From assembly GCA_035048495.1 (NCBI GenBank), contig CM068545.1:14591702-14655701 (forward strand): DNA of 64,000 nt. Direction: 5' to 3'. Below the pieces are notes generated by a model. It did not search any database and was not told the DNA's origin. It saw nothing but the letters and a program-made list of their open reading frames with translations. Position 1 is the stretch's first letter. Every line of letters starts with the position of its first letter. Source of the stretch: Euptelea pleiosperma. Taxonomy: Eukaryota; Streptophyta; Magnoliopsida; Ranunculales; Eupteleaceae. A program made the translations under genes and the position numbers. This document shows, one piece after another, positions 54,358 to 64,000 of this stretch.

Positions 54358-57300
54358 TCAAGTCAGTGAACCTGTCATGGAAACTTTGAATGTGCGGAGA
54401 AAGGCTTCGCCATTCTGATGCTCCTGTTCCTGCCTCTTTTTGTCCCATCCGTGCTCAACCGCGAGTAACTCGATGACTCTTGGGAGGGCCTGTGTAGCTG
54501 CATTGGCATCGAGAAACGCAAGCCTTGTCCTCCTGCCAATGAAATCAATGGCTGTCTCACAGTACTCATTCCTGGCGCAGTAGGCCACCTCTGCCTCCAG
54601 GTAAGGATAGCCATGAGCAAGCCTCTTCCCTAGATTTTCATCCTGCATTTTGAAGGACCATTAATCTTAGTACCAAAATTGGCATGATCGGCACTAAAAC
54701 ATGCTATCGTAAGCCATTTCAGGACCCCGAAAATGGGCTGAGAATGATAATTGTGCTTATAAGAAATAGTTTTATTAGGTTCCCAATTCATTTATTGACT
54801 CTGTTCACTCAAACTCGGAAATCTAAACACCAATTTTTGAGTTGAGACAAAGTGACTGCTTCTAACCTGAGCAATAGTGGCCACATGTTTGGCCATGCTT
54901 CCATACGCACATGAAAGGTGCTTGGCAATTGCAGTATCCATTGTCCTGGGTACCACCCTCCCTTCCCTAGTTTTCTTCCCACACACATAAGACTGAGCCA
55001 ACGTCACAAAAAAGGAAGGCTCCCATCCATACGCACCCATGAGTGGAAGGTCAGCCGTTGCACAACCATTAGAAGGTTTCAGCTCTCCGTGCTCGATGGC
55101 AGCATCAACCACATCTTCTGCCATGCTGAAAATCAAGATTACAAAATTAGTTTATCCCGAGAGTCTGAGACTCAAAGCTAATGTAAAAACTTTTTGTTTC
55201 GAACACAAACTGAAACCTTCCATACACTAACACATGTCATCATTTTATCCTGAGACTAAAAGTTATTGTAGAGCATTAAGTGTTTTTCTGTTTTGTTTCA
55301 GACATGGCTGCATCATGACATACGTTTATGGGTCCTCCATACACTAACACATCGTTACATGTATATTTAAATAAACAAGTACCGTTGGCATAAAAATATG
55401 TATTAAAGAGAGGAAGAGAACATAAAAGTTAAGAGAAGCTATTTAAAGACTTACAAATGTGCCTAGCACTGTCAACATGTGTGCATGCCCTTACATATTT
55501 TACAGATATTTTTACTGTGACCCATTGTTTGCTCTTGTTATGTGTCTTCTCAAAATCTAAAGCTGATGGTGATGAAAATAATCCAAAAATTTTCTTTTTT
55601 GATGTGCTGCAGTATTGAATGAGTATAATATATATAACTAAGTACAATGTACGAAGGAGCAATATCTATAGATCATCCTGTTATTTTTTAATTATTTACT
55701 CTGTAATCTGAGATCTCATAACCAAAAAAACATTTTAACAAAAACATTGGATACCATCACTTGGACCTTAAACTTTTCAGCTAAGGTGTCCAAGCAGGCA
55801 ACCCGGTGATGGTGTTAGGTTCAAAACATAGCTGCTTGATTCAGTATTTGTTCTTAACTTGACATGGAATCAAAACCTAAATCTTACAAAGAGTGGCGAT
55901 GTATTTCAAGGGACAGATGAGTCAAACTCGGAAAGATGATTCCATATTAGTTACTGAGTTTAGAATATTATTTCTTTGAGTGGATCACATGAGAACAGAG
56001 AATTAAGTACCTTCGGTAAGTAGTCCATTTGCCACCAGTTATTGTGATCAAGCCAGGGCAATCGATATGTACAATATGATCCCTGGAAATGCTAGCGGTG
56101 TCCTTCGCCGAAGGATCGGTGGCCAACGGACGTATTCCACTCCATGAGGAGAGAATATCCGAGCATCTAACCTGAAATTTAATAAACTATAAGTAAACCA
56201 GCTATTGCATTGATATTTTAATGAACTTAATGTGTACATATGTGTTCAACAAGGAAACACCATCTTTAACAAAATAAATTATTAACCAAAAAGAGGAAAT
56301 TTAAGGTATCCGTCAAGTAGGTCATAAGTACAACATCTATCAATCAGAGGATTTGATAGGTCCCACCTGGAAGATCTCCAAGACTAGAAATTTGACCTGA
56401 TCAGAAGATTATAACTTTACAATCTATCACATTCTTTCGAAGGTCTGAAAAATATGGCCATTGCTCCAGACAAAAGCTTATTGATGCAGGATAATATATT
56501 CTGAATAGCTTGGGCATCATCACTTATAGATCATATGGTTAAGATCATCCTATCAGGTCACCCTTTTTGGCCTAGTAGATCCTGAGATGGGACTTGCAGA
56601 ATGGTGTGTCATATCCTCCACATGTGCACAGCGTGTACCACTATGATGTTAACCATCATTACACACCCAATTGTTACCTTCGATTTCCTCAAAAAGAAAA
56701 GACAAGGGCCAGCCATGCCAGACATGTAAGCCTGGATATGAGAGAGAAGCTATAATTTTTCTTTTTCAATTTCTTGGAACTATTAATATAATTAATGTAG
56801 GTGGAACTCCTCTATATCTAATGCTTTAATAGACAATATTTAGATGATAATATATCTTTGGATTACAAGTACCTAGAAGCTGAAGTGAGATCAGGGAGAA
56901 AGAAGAAAATAAGAAAATAAGGCAGGACCCAAAGCATATATGAATGGTGAGATTCTGAAGTGGGGGCAGCAGTATAAGTAGAAGGTAAGTGCAACCGTAG
57001 TGCATACCTTGACATTCAAGTAGTCTCCAATGGCATGCAGAATAAAATCTATCTCCTCCTCATGTGGTTGCGGCAGATCAGTTATTGCAGTGCTGGAATC
57101 TGTAGTTCCAGCCAAAGTTTTACCTTGCCATGGTAGCATAAACACCACACGGCCATCTTTAGTTTTAGGAATGATTAAGCCCATGTCTTCTGGAGTGTAA
57201 TAATCTGGAAGCACCACATGGGCTCCACTGCTTGGGCAGATAATATTTGCAGCACCATTGTCTGCCATCTTCCTCAAAGCATCACAAAATGGCCCAGCAG

Positions 57301-60047
57301 CATTCACAACCACCTTTGCATATACATCAAACTCCTTTTCTGCAGCAAAATTTAGAAATCAGACATAATCAGAGAACATGTACAAAGAAACTATCAAGGA
57401 AATCTACAATCTGCATATTGTGGACTGTACATATTGAATCCATTTGATCTATCGCATTCTTTGGGACAGTAGGTCATAAAATATTATCCAAACCAAGGTT
57501 TAAAAACCCAATAAGAGCATAAATTAGTACTTGTCAGATTGTCTCGAACACGAGCACCGATGATGCGGCCAGAGTTCTTATCCTTATGGAAAGAGATTAC
57601 TTCTGCATGGTTAAGCACAGCGGCACCAGCCAATGAAGCAGTGCAAGCTAATCCAACATTGAGGCGTGAATCATCCATCTGCCCATCATAATAAACGACT
57701 GCACCTCTCAACTTCCGGCCATCGCATTCTTTTGCAAGAGTTGGAAAAACATTAACAGCCTTTTGTGCTGTGTAATATTGTGATAATCGCAAGATCCCAG
57801 ACCCAGCAACCAGATCATAAGCTTTCAATCCTACCCAATAGTACACTACTTCAAACAGACTAAAACAAGGAGTCATAGTTGGTAGAGCCCGACATATATG
57901 TGGAGCATTTCGAATAACACGATTGCGCTCTTCAAGCGCATGGAAAACTAACTTCAGCTGACCATAGTCAAGATTAAATACAGCCTTCTCCAAATAACGT
58001 ACTCCTGTTTTGAACACAAGATACACGAGAAGTAATGTTAGATGAAAGAAACAAAACAGAGAGACACTCATTTACATTCCTAAGAATGAAAATTACAATA
58101 AAATTATGAGTTATAGAAGAACTACTTTTCTGAGTCTTATATATGAGAACAAACAATCTTTTTGTGTTTGTGTTGTCTGGGTATGCATGTGGGTTTGTGC
58201 GTGTGTCTACAAAGAAGTATTGCAATAATAATACCAAATTAACAATCAAAGTACAGTAAACAGTACCATTTTTTTTTTTCATGACTGGTAACGGTAGAGA
58301 GTGTTATTATATTCAAAGTGCAGAAAAGCAATCAAAAAGCATTTGGAACTTTGGCAGTGTACTAGTCAAATATAAGAAGGATCTTGGTAAAGGCCCTTAC
58401 CACAGCTATTGTAGGAAAGTGGCGGAGGGTGGCCAGTGTATTACAGAAGCTTCGGGCGTCTATTTATCATGTGAAAGGCGGTGTTGTGGGCCACATGTTC
58501 TGGGTTAGGGTTGGTTTGGAGTGGGTGGGATCTAGTTTGTAGCTGATGCAGAAACTGCTGAGACTAGAGATGTCAAAGTCAAACACTCAAACTTCGACTT
58601 GTTTATCAAGGAGAATAGATTCAGATGGCAATGAGGAAATCATACAGTTCTCGAGTGATGTGTGGTGCAAGGACCCGACCAGCAGTGTGTGCTATTTCCT
58701 ACTCTTAGGGTGACAAAGGACAAATATGCAAAGGTAGAGAAAAGTTTGATAAACAAGGCAGTCAAGGTCATAGAGCGAGTATCTTCTCAGAGGGCATCAA
58801 AAACTCTAATGAAGTGGAGCCAAGCGCTCTCCTTCACAGATAAAAATCTATGATGCTCCTTTAGTTTCGTGTAAAGCCATTGCTTGGTTGTGGGAGCATT
58901 TGAAGTTCCTTGGGGACTTTCGAATATTGAAGATATTAGGGATCTATGTTTTGGATGAGACATTTTGTATAGTCGTACTCATAGGAGTGCCAACAATAAT
59001 GCTGACTTGTTGGCTAAAGATGGTGTGCATCGACATTCCTTGTACATCAGACACAACCCTTAGCTACCTTCTTTCTTCACAATTCAAACAAATAAATAAA
59101 TCCTGGGCTGGTCAACAAGATGAGAGGGAGCTTTCTGGTATACAAGAGAGGAAGTTTCACTTCCCTACACAGCCCCATTTGGTTAGAGTCCTGAGACTAA
59201 TTCCATTTATAGCCGAGAAATAGTTACGTCAGTTGGATGTTAGCTGCACACATTTTACGAGTGGAGACAGTTGGTTTGATCATTGAGGTTGACTTCCTCA
59301 GTGCTATCTGGTGGACTAATAGAAGGGTTGATCCCTTGGTGAGGTTGGGGGAGGTTTCAGATATTTCACAATGTTGGTAAAACAAACTCTTTGACTAATA
59401 TACCCAATTACTGCATCTGCAGGTCAGATCCTACTGATGGGTTACTTCGTGCCCTCTCTTCCAAAATTATCATGCAATGCACTTTTATTTATATTAATAT
59501 GAAAGAGCATTTATGAGTGCGATAGTAAGCAAATAATAGAATACAAAACTATAAAAAACAGACACGTCATTAATTGGAGCAAGCACACCCAGAGTTATGT
59601 CTTCTATGATACTATATCATAGAGAAAATATAATCACATTGCTAAAAAAGAATGTATAATGAAAACAGGAAAAAAACAGAAAAAGAATAAAAGAAGAGCA
59701 GATAGTTTACCTCCATGAAGAAGCTTGGTTGACCTTGACGATGTACCTGATGAGAAATCCTCTCTCTCCACAAGCCCAACACGTAATCCCCGGCTGGCAG
59801 CATCAAGCGCAACCCCAGAGCCACTAGCACCCCCTCCAATCACCAGAACATCTAAAGGCCTATTCAAACTGCTTCCAGACAGCTTGGATTCCTGTTCTTC
59901 TCTGCTTGGAACATTTCCATCACTCAATAAGATTTTCTCCTTCACCAATTCAACCCCGGATCTGTCTCTCGCAAACACTTTTCCTTCAGATAATCCTAAT
60001 TTCACTGCAAATACTGCAGCTGAAGCTTCCAATATGATACGGCGCAT
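54358..60047 (-). CDS. SDP6: Mitochondrial FAD-dependent glycerol-3-phosphate dehydrogenase
   Basis: Six exons on the - strand (60047-59711, 58004-57531, 57339-57008, 56171-56011, 55125-54867, 54642-54358) have compatible phases and give 615 aa, close to the Arabidopsis SDP6 length (about 629). It oxidises glycerol-3-phosphate to dihydroxyacetone phosphate and passes electrons to ubiquinone at the inner mitochondrial membrane (EC 1.1.5.3). It serves glycerol use during oil breakdown and a redox shuttle. Residues 1-60 fit a targeting and membrane-anchor region. [13 protein letters not shown] (about 66-78) is the FAD-binding glycine motif. [20 protein letters not shown] and [20 protein letters not shown] follow. 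[38 protein letters not shown] and [10 protein letters not shown] are further family blocks. The C-terminal DAO_C-type helical domain covers about 435-600. No key block is missing. Intron 1 carries LINE debris. Confidence 0.95.
58640..59220 (+). pseudogene. LINE RNase H remnant in SDP6 intron 1
   Basis: The + strand frame [20 protein letters not shown] near 58979-59030 matches the C-terminal RNase H signature of plant L1-type elements (H-R-x-x-N-x-x-A-D-x-L-A-K-x-G). Upstream in neighbouring frames there are only broken pieces. It is antisense to SDP6. Limits are approximate. Confidence 0.55.
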
Positions 60048-60978
60048 TGGACTTTTAGATCAGCCACTGTCAGAGAAATCTTAAAAATTCACTCTAATAA
60101 TATAACAAACCAATATATTGTCTACTAAAACTAAACATTTCAGATGTGTAAGAACTTCAAGTCTAGAAGTTGATCTTCAAAAAGCATCTGCTACTGGCAT
60201 AACAACCTTGTGCAATTCTTAAAAGATGCAACTAAAGTTGATATAAAGGAAAATAGAGAGCATGATCAGATGGTCGATATGGAAAAAATAAAACAATTTG
60301 ATATAAAGACAACATTTTTTGTTCATTTAGGTTAAGATTCTGGAAATGATAGGAGAAAAGCTGGATCAAATCAAAGGAGAGCAAAATCTGATAATCTGAG
60401 ATGGTAATAAAATTGTAACTACCTAAATCTACTGCTCCAAGTCTGAAATCAATATGAAAACGGGAGAAAATTCACTGTTATACAGAAGATGACCTGTCAT
60501 CTAACATGAAAAATTGCTTATCAAATGAATCCCAAACCTGAGCAAAATTTAGGCAGATCTTGTAAAACAGATGAAGATACGACATTAAATTGAATTGAAA
60601 AAAAAACACTAATCGCTAAATTACGCTTCAAAGATGAGTTCGAAACGGAAAACGAACGATCTCGAGCCAAAAAAAAGAAAAAGAAAAGAAAGATCTAGAT
60701 ACCGACCAAGATCAATCTGATATCCGAGATGAAAAGAAAGAGAAATCTGCAACTACTCGGCTACAATGCGCTTCCAGAAAGCAGTCGAGAACAAAAACAA
60801 AAGATCTCGATCGAAAAAGGAGCTAATCAGGTTCAGAGCTAAAGCTAGATCTGATGTTGAAGAAGCAGGCTACAGACATCCACATAAAATCTTTGGCCTC
60901 TTCTTCATTTATGTCCAGATTTCAAAAGTAAATGAAGAGAGCAGAAATATAGGAGATTTCGAAACACGAAGAGATCGT

Positions 60979-61012
<34 letters not shown>
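60048..61012 (-). promoter_or_regulatory. SDP6 leader with probable 5'-UTR intron and (GA)n tract
   Basis: Upstream of the ATG, TTTCTCTGACAG at about 60080-60069 is a good acceptor. A donor-like CGGTATCTAG lies near 60705, implying a leader intron of about 0.63 kb. A (GA)n tract, CT-rich on the coding strand, at 60980-61009 sits in the presumed first exon, as in many plant leaders. No TATA box was recognised. Confidence 0.4.
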
Positions 61013-61234
61013 GAGGATATTATGTATCCGTGGTTTCCATTTATGCATTCGTGGTTTCCATTTTTGGAGCGACGAAGCTCCGACAAGAGAGAGATACAGA
61101 GAGGCAGAGATAGGGTTTGAAGAGAAGGAATCGAGGGGCGGAAATGGGGGATTTTCGTCATTTTCCCACGCATACTGCTTTGCACTCTGCAGAGAGTTCA
61201 GTGAGCAGAAACCAAACCAAGACAACGAACCCTG

Positions 61235-62280
61235 ATTACAACCGGGAACATCACCCGACGGTTTAAAGACTTAAAGAGTCCAGATCCTGTACGCCATGGT
61301 AACTACGCAACTCCCACGTCTTTTTATTCACCACGTACTCACTTAATCGTAAAATATGGGCTACGTGGCAAACAAGTAGTAATATGGGCTATCGCATTAA
61401 TCCGCCGCACCGTTGGTCATTTTCTGTTTATTTCTTGATATTGTCAACAGCGTCGACAGAAGGCGGAGTCCTTCTAACGTGCGCACTGCGCATATCGTGC
61501 ACGAGAAAATTTTCCTTATTCGTACACACTTTGTCTTGTCCGTTCGGTTTTTTCGGATCGGATCTCTGGGTCGATCCGATCCACAGCCCTACCTTCCTTT
61601 TTTTTTTTTTCACGATCACGTGAGTCTTGTGCCATTAATTGATTTTTTCTTATTTTTCGGCTGATAATTAATTTATTCCATCCTCGAAGTTACGGAGAGA
61701 AATTTATTGATGAACATCAATGGACGAGCAATGTTACGATCATCTCTAGGTGACTTGCGTGCCTTTTAGTTATTAATTGATGATCTCTAGCCATACATTA
61801 AGTGTCGGAAAAAAAATGTTCAAATCTAACCGCTAGAAATCATGCTGTTTAAATGTTCAAATATAGAGATCACCAATCAGGTTGATTGTTGTCGTGTGAG
61901 TCCATCAAGTTGTGAGCCAATCATTCTTGGGTCAGTGGGCCCAAAAGTGCCCCGCGGTGCAGTTTTAAAAGAGAGAGAGAGAGAGAGTTATAAAAATGAT
62001 GGTGTTGCTGGTGACAAAATGGACACTAGCCATGATAAACCCCATTGGAGAATAGAGGGTAGAGGGCGACAAATATCCACGTCTACGGTGAAAATCCTCT
62101 GCAGCGGCAAAGAGAGATCATCTTTTTGCTGGCATTCTTTATCTCTATAGAAAATTTACATCACTAATTTGATGATATGTGGTTGGCCATGTCATCACAA
62201 GAGATTACTCAAACTACTTGTTGACGTGGTAACTTCTACACCATACATGTGTTAGAGATTATTCAAACTGAAGCCTGTTT
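61235..62280. other. Intergenic, SDP6 upstream region and repeat scraps
   Basis: 61720-61960 is a partial MITE-like inverted repeat (AACCGCTAGAAATCATGCTG, then AATCAGGTTGATTGTTG). 61969-61987 is (GA)n. No gene is supported. Confidence 0.4.
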
Positions 62281-62378
62281 TTTTAAAAAGATCAGTAACT
62301 CGGTGAAGGCGGGTTTTGAACCCAGGTATATTGTATCATCACCCACAAACTTTACCAAAAGCAGGCACCTTCAAAGTT
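62281..62378 (-). mobile_element. tRNA-derived SINE, copy 2
   Basis: On the - strand it reads GAAGGTGCCTGCTTTTGGTA, then CCTGGGTTCAAAACCCGCC (B box), then CACCGAGTTACTGATC. It matches the copy at 40841-40955 almost throughout, with scattered substitutions. Confidence 0.75.
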
Positions 62379-62535
62379 AATACAACTATAATTAATTGAT
62401 GACTTTGACATTGAAGTGACATCCTCTCCTTTTGCCATGTGTTAGGAAGTTGCTTCAAGTAACTAATCTTGACCCAGAAGAATGTCTTTCAACCTGTGGG
62501 ACATGTTGCACCATGCTGCATCCCTTGTACATTAA

Positions 62536-62700
62536 CTAGTAGGTGGCCCATACCCCACGGCACTCTTTGACAAAGCGTTTGCCAAAATTGAGTGTGAGTG
62601 GCTTATATCCACCATCCATTTGGGGTGATAAGATCTCAGCCATCCTTTGTGAAGCCGATAAGAGGGAGGGATAAGTGACTTCTCTGTTTTGTTATATAGA
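62536..62700 (-). mobile_element. Helitron-like element
   Basis: - strand: starts TCTATATAACAAAACAGAG (62700) and ends GGGCCACCTACTAG (62536), then T, with a GTGCCGTGGGGTA hairpin near the 3' end. The - strand target context (T after CTAG) is as expected. 165 bp. Confidence 0.65.
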
Positions 62701-62702
62701 TG

Positions 62703-62968
62703 TATAGTGGGTGACCCGTGACCTTGGCACTCCCCTACAAAGCATTTTCCAAAATCGGGTGTGAGTGGTTGAGATCCATAGTCCATTTGGGGCATAAGAT
62801 CTCGGCCATCCTTTGTGAAGCCAATAAGAGTGATATAAGTGGGGAGACAATTTCCCTGTTAAATTAATCAAACCGTCTAAATTTTATTTTATGTAAGGGT
62901 TGATATGGGCCCTTGGTTATATGAAGCCTATAAGAGGGGGAGATAATCGCTGTGTTTTGTTATATAGA
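62703..62968 (-). mobile_element. Second Helitron-like element, adjacent
   Basis: - strand: starts TCTATATAACAAAACACAG (62968) and ends near GGGTCACCCACTATAC (62703), right beside the previous unit. It separates the copia pol remnant from its downstream flank. Confidence 0.55.
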
Positions 62969-62975
62969 ATCCCCC

Positions 62976-63870
62976 TCAAGTTGAGCATGGGGTAATGTTC
63001 AACTTGCTTTGGTTCAAGATAAAAGGACGCCTGGAAAGACTTTTGGTGAGCATATCAGCCAACTGATGAGAGCTTGAAACATGCTGTATCAGAGGGGAAA
63101 CAATGTCAATTTTTTCTCGAACAAAGTGAAGATCTATCTCGATGTGCTTGGACCTTTGATAAAGAACGGGATTATGAGACATATGAACCACACCTTGATT
63201 GGCACATGGTACTAATAGCGCATGAGAAAGATATAGATTTAAGTCCCGATATATGTAAGAAATCCATGTAACCTCAGTTGTAGAAGCAAGTGCACGATAA
63301 TTGGTCTCCGAGTTAGAACGTGGCATAACCTGTAGTTGAGTGCCTTGTATGGGGAACCAGCCCATTCCACATTGGTATAAGCCATCAATGATGAACACCA
63401 AAGCTATATTCTATTGGAGTTCTGCCATTCCCGTGCTTCAACATTTCAGATTTGAAGATTTCCTCTTCCGATAGGATCATTTAGTCTCTTAGTTTTGCTT
63501 TCTATCTAGGGGATTTTGGGTATGGTAGTAGTTTTGTTGGTTTTACTGCAGTTTTTGGTTCTGATGTACAGTTCTGTTGGGCTCCCTCAGCCCACCTAAT
63601 ATAATTCCCTTTTACCAAAGACCATAATGGAATGGAAGGTTAATGCATGAATTGACGGTTTGAAAATGTTGAATGGTATGTTGTTGCATGAATTGACAAA
63701 CAGTATTCATAGAATAAGACAAATTTAGTCTAGTAAGAGTGAAATACTGTAATGCGCCAACAATGCTGTGATTAATAGAGGGATCTGAAAATGGAACACC
63801 ATTGGCACTTAGTGTGCTAATCCGTACTTTCTTTTTTTGATTTCCGAACACCTTAGTCAAGACTATCTGT
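62976..63870 (-). pseudogene. Decayed Ty1/copia pol (RT end and RNase H), split by a LINE tail
   Basis: On the - strand, SANGVPFSDPSINHSIVGAL, then QYFTLTRLNLSYSMNTVCQF (63800-63680), is the end of copia RT. After an interruption, SNSETNYRALASTTEVTWIS and KHIEIDLHFVREKIDIVSPL, then HQLADMLTKSLSRR (63320-63010), are the RNase H end. No stop occurs in the last 141 residues, but the insertion at 63408-63605 and several changes disrupt the gene. The remainder lies beyond the window or is lost. Confidence 0.75.
63408..63605 (+). mobile_element. 5'-truncated LINE tail inserted in copia
   Basis: GTTTTTGGTTCTGATGTACA, then CTCCCTCAGCCCACCTAATA to TTCCCTTTTACC, has the look of a plant L1 3' UTR. The words ACCAAAG(CTAT) at 63397 and ACCAAAG(ACCAT) at 63614 flank it as a likely target duplication, and the copia reading resumes on either side. 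It is about 200 bp. Confidence 0.5.
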
Positions 63871-64000
63871 TCAAAATTTGAAGGTTATGAAGGTGTGAGA
63901 AGATCAATCAAAGCAGGCTGTTGGTCTAGGAAATCCGTCGTTCATATATGGGTAATCAAAGCTGGCGAAAATCGTACGCCATAAGAGTCTGAAAAAGTGG

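Noticed and set aside
55200..56010. A further coding exon of SDP6 between exons 4 and 5
   Set aside because: Exons 4 and 5 join in phase (CGA AG|C ATG) and reproduce the conserved YRSMAED block, leaving no missing residues.
61384..61664. Overlapping 79-83-aa frames upstream of SDP6
   Set aside because: Low-complexity, Phe-rich translations of T tracts with no domain or conserved start.

Overview
This window reads as nuclear DNA of a flowering plant: spliced genes with plant-typical products, long AT-rich introns, and intergenic space made almost entirely of small transposable elements and retrotransposon remnants. The protein sequences look dicot- or magnoliid-like rather than grass-like, but the species cannot be fixed from the sequence alone. 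No bacterial, organellar or viral gene set, rRNA, intact tRNA gene or CRISPR array was seen.

Four complete protein genes are supported. (1) A two-exon CBSX5-like CBS-domain protein, + strand, 24596-26163. (2) A six-exon RCC1-repeat protein with an F-box-like N-terminus, - strand, 35363-29970. (3) A four-exon small TFIIIC subunit (TFIIIC_sub6 / tau55-related), + strand, 44498-49191, with an untranslated first exon. (4) A six-exon mitochondrial FAD-dependent glycerol-3-phosphate dehydrogenase (SDP6), - strand, 60047-54358. All splice junctions were checked by hand: sites are GT/AG, the frame stays open, and predicted lengths are 396, 492, 136 and 615 aa. The genes have unrelated housekeeping roles (adenosyl-ligand sensing or regulation, RCC1-type scaffold, Pol III transcription, glycerol catabolism and redox shuttle) and do not form a pathway cluster.

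Layout: 1-24 kb is gene-poor. It holds a decayed Ty1/copia pol (about 7560-5660, - strand), Helitron-like elements, and many inverted-repeat MITEs, plus a short Gly/Tyr-rich gene fragment at 3645-3469. 24-36 kb holds CBSX5 and RCC1. 36-44 kb holds a 1.2-kb foldback element, two L1-like LINE fragments, a tRNA-derived SINE and a Tourist-like MITE. 44-49 kb is the TFIIIC gene, with a 369-bp TRIM in intron 1 and a head-to-tail run of Helitron-like units in intron 3. 50.7-52.2 kb is a solo LTR with a 5-bp target duplication and a 117-bp tandem array. 54-60 kb is SDP6. 62-64 kb has a second SINE copy, Helitron-like units and a decayed copia pol interrupted by a LINE tail.

The most distinctive feature is a very abundant set of palindromic MITEs of roughly 180-480 bp. 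Several carry the terminal inverted repeat GAGTAAAACTTC and clean 9-bp target duplications, which points to Mutator-like transposition. The same internal core also occurs behind a different end (GTCGGGCTCCGTTGACAG), and many copies carry CACGTG G-box motifs just inside their ends.
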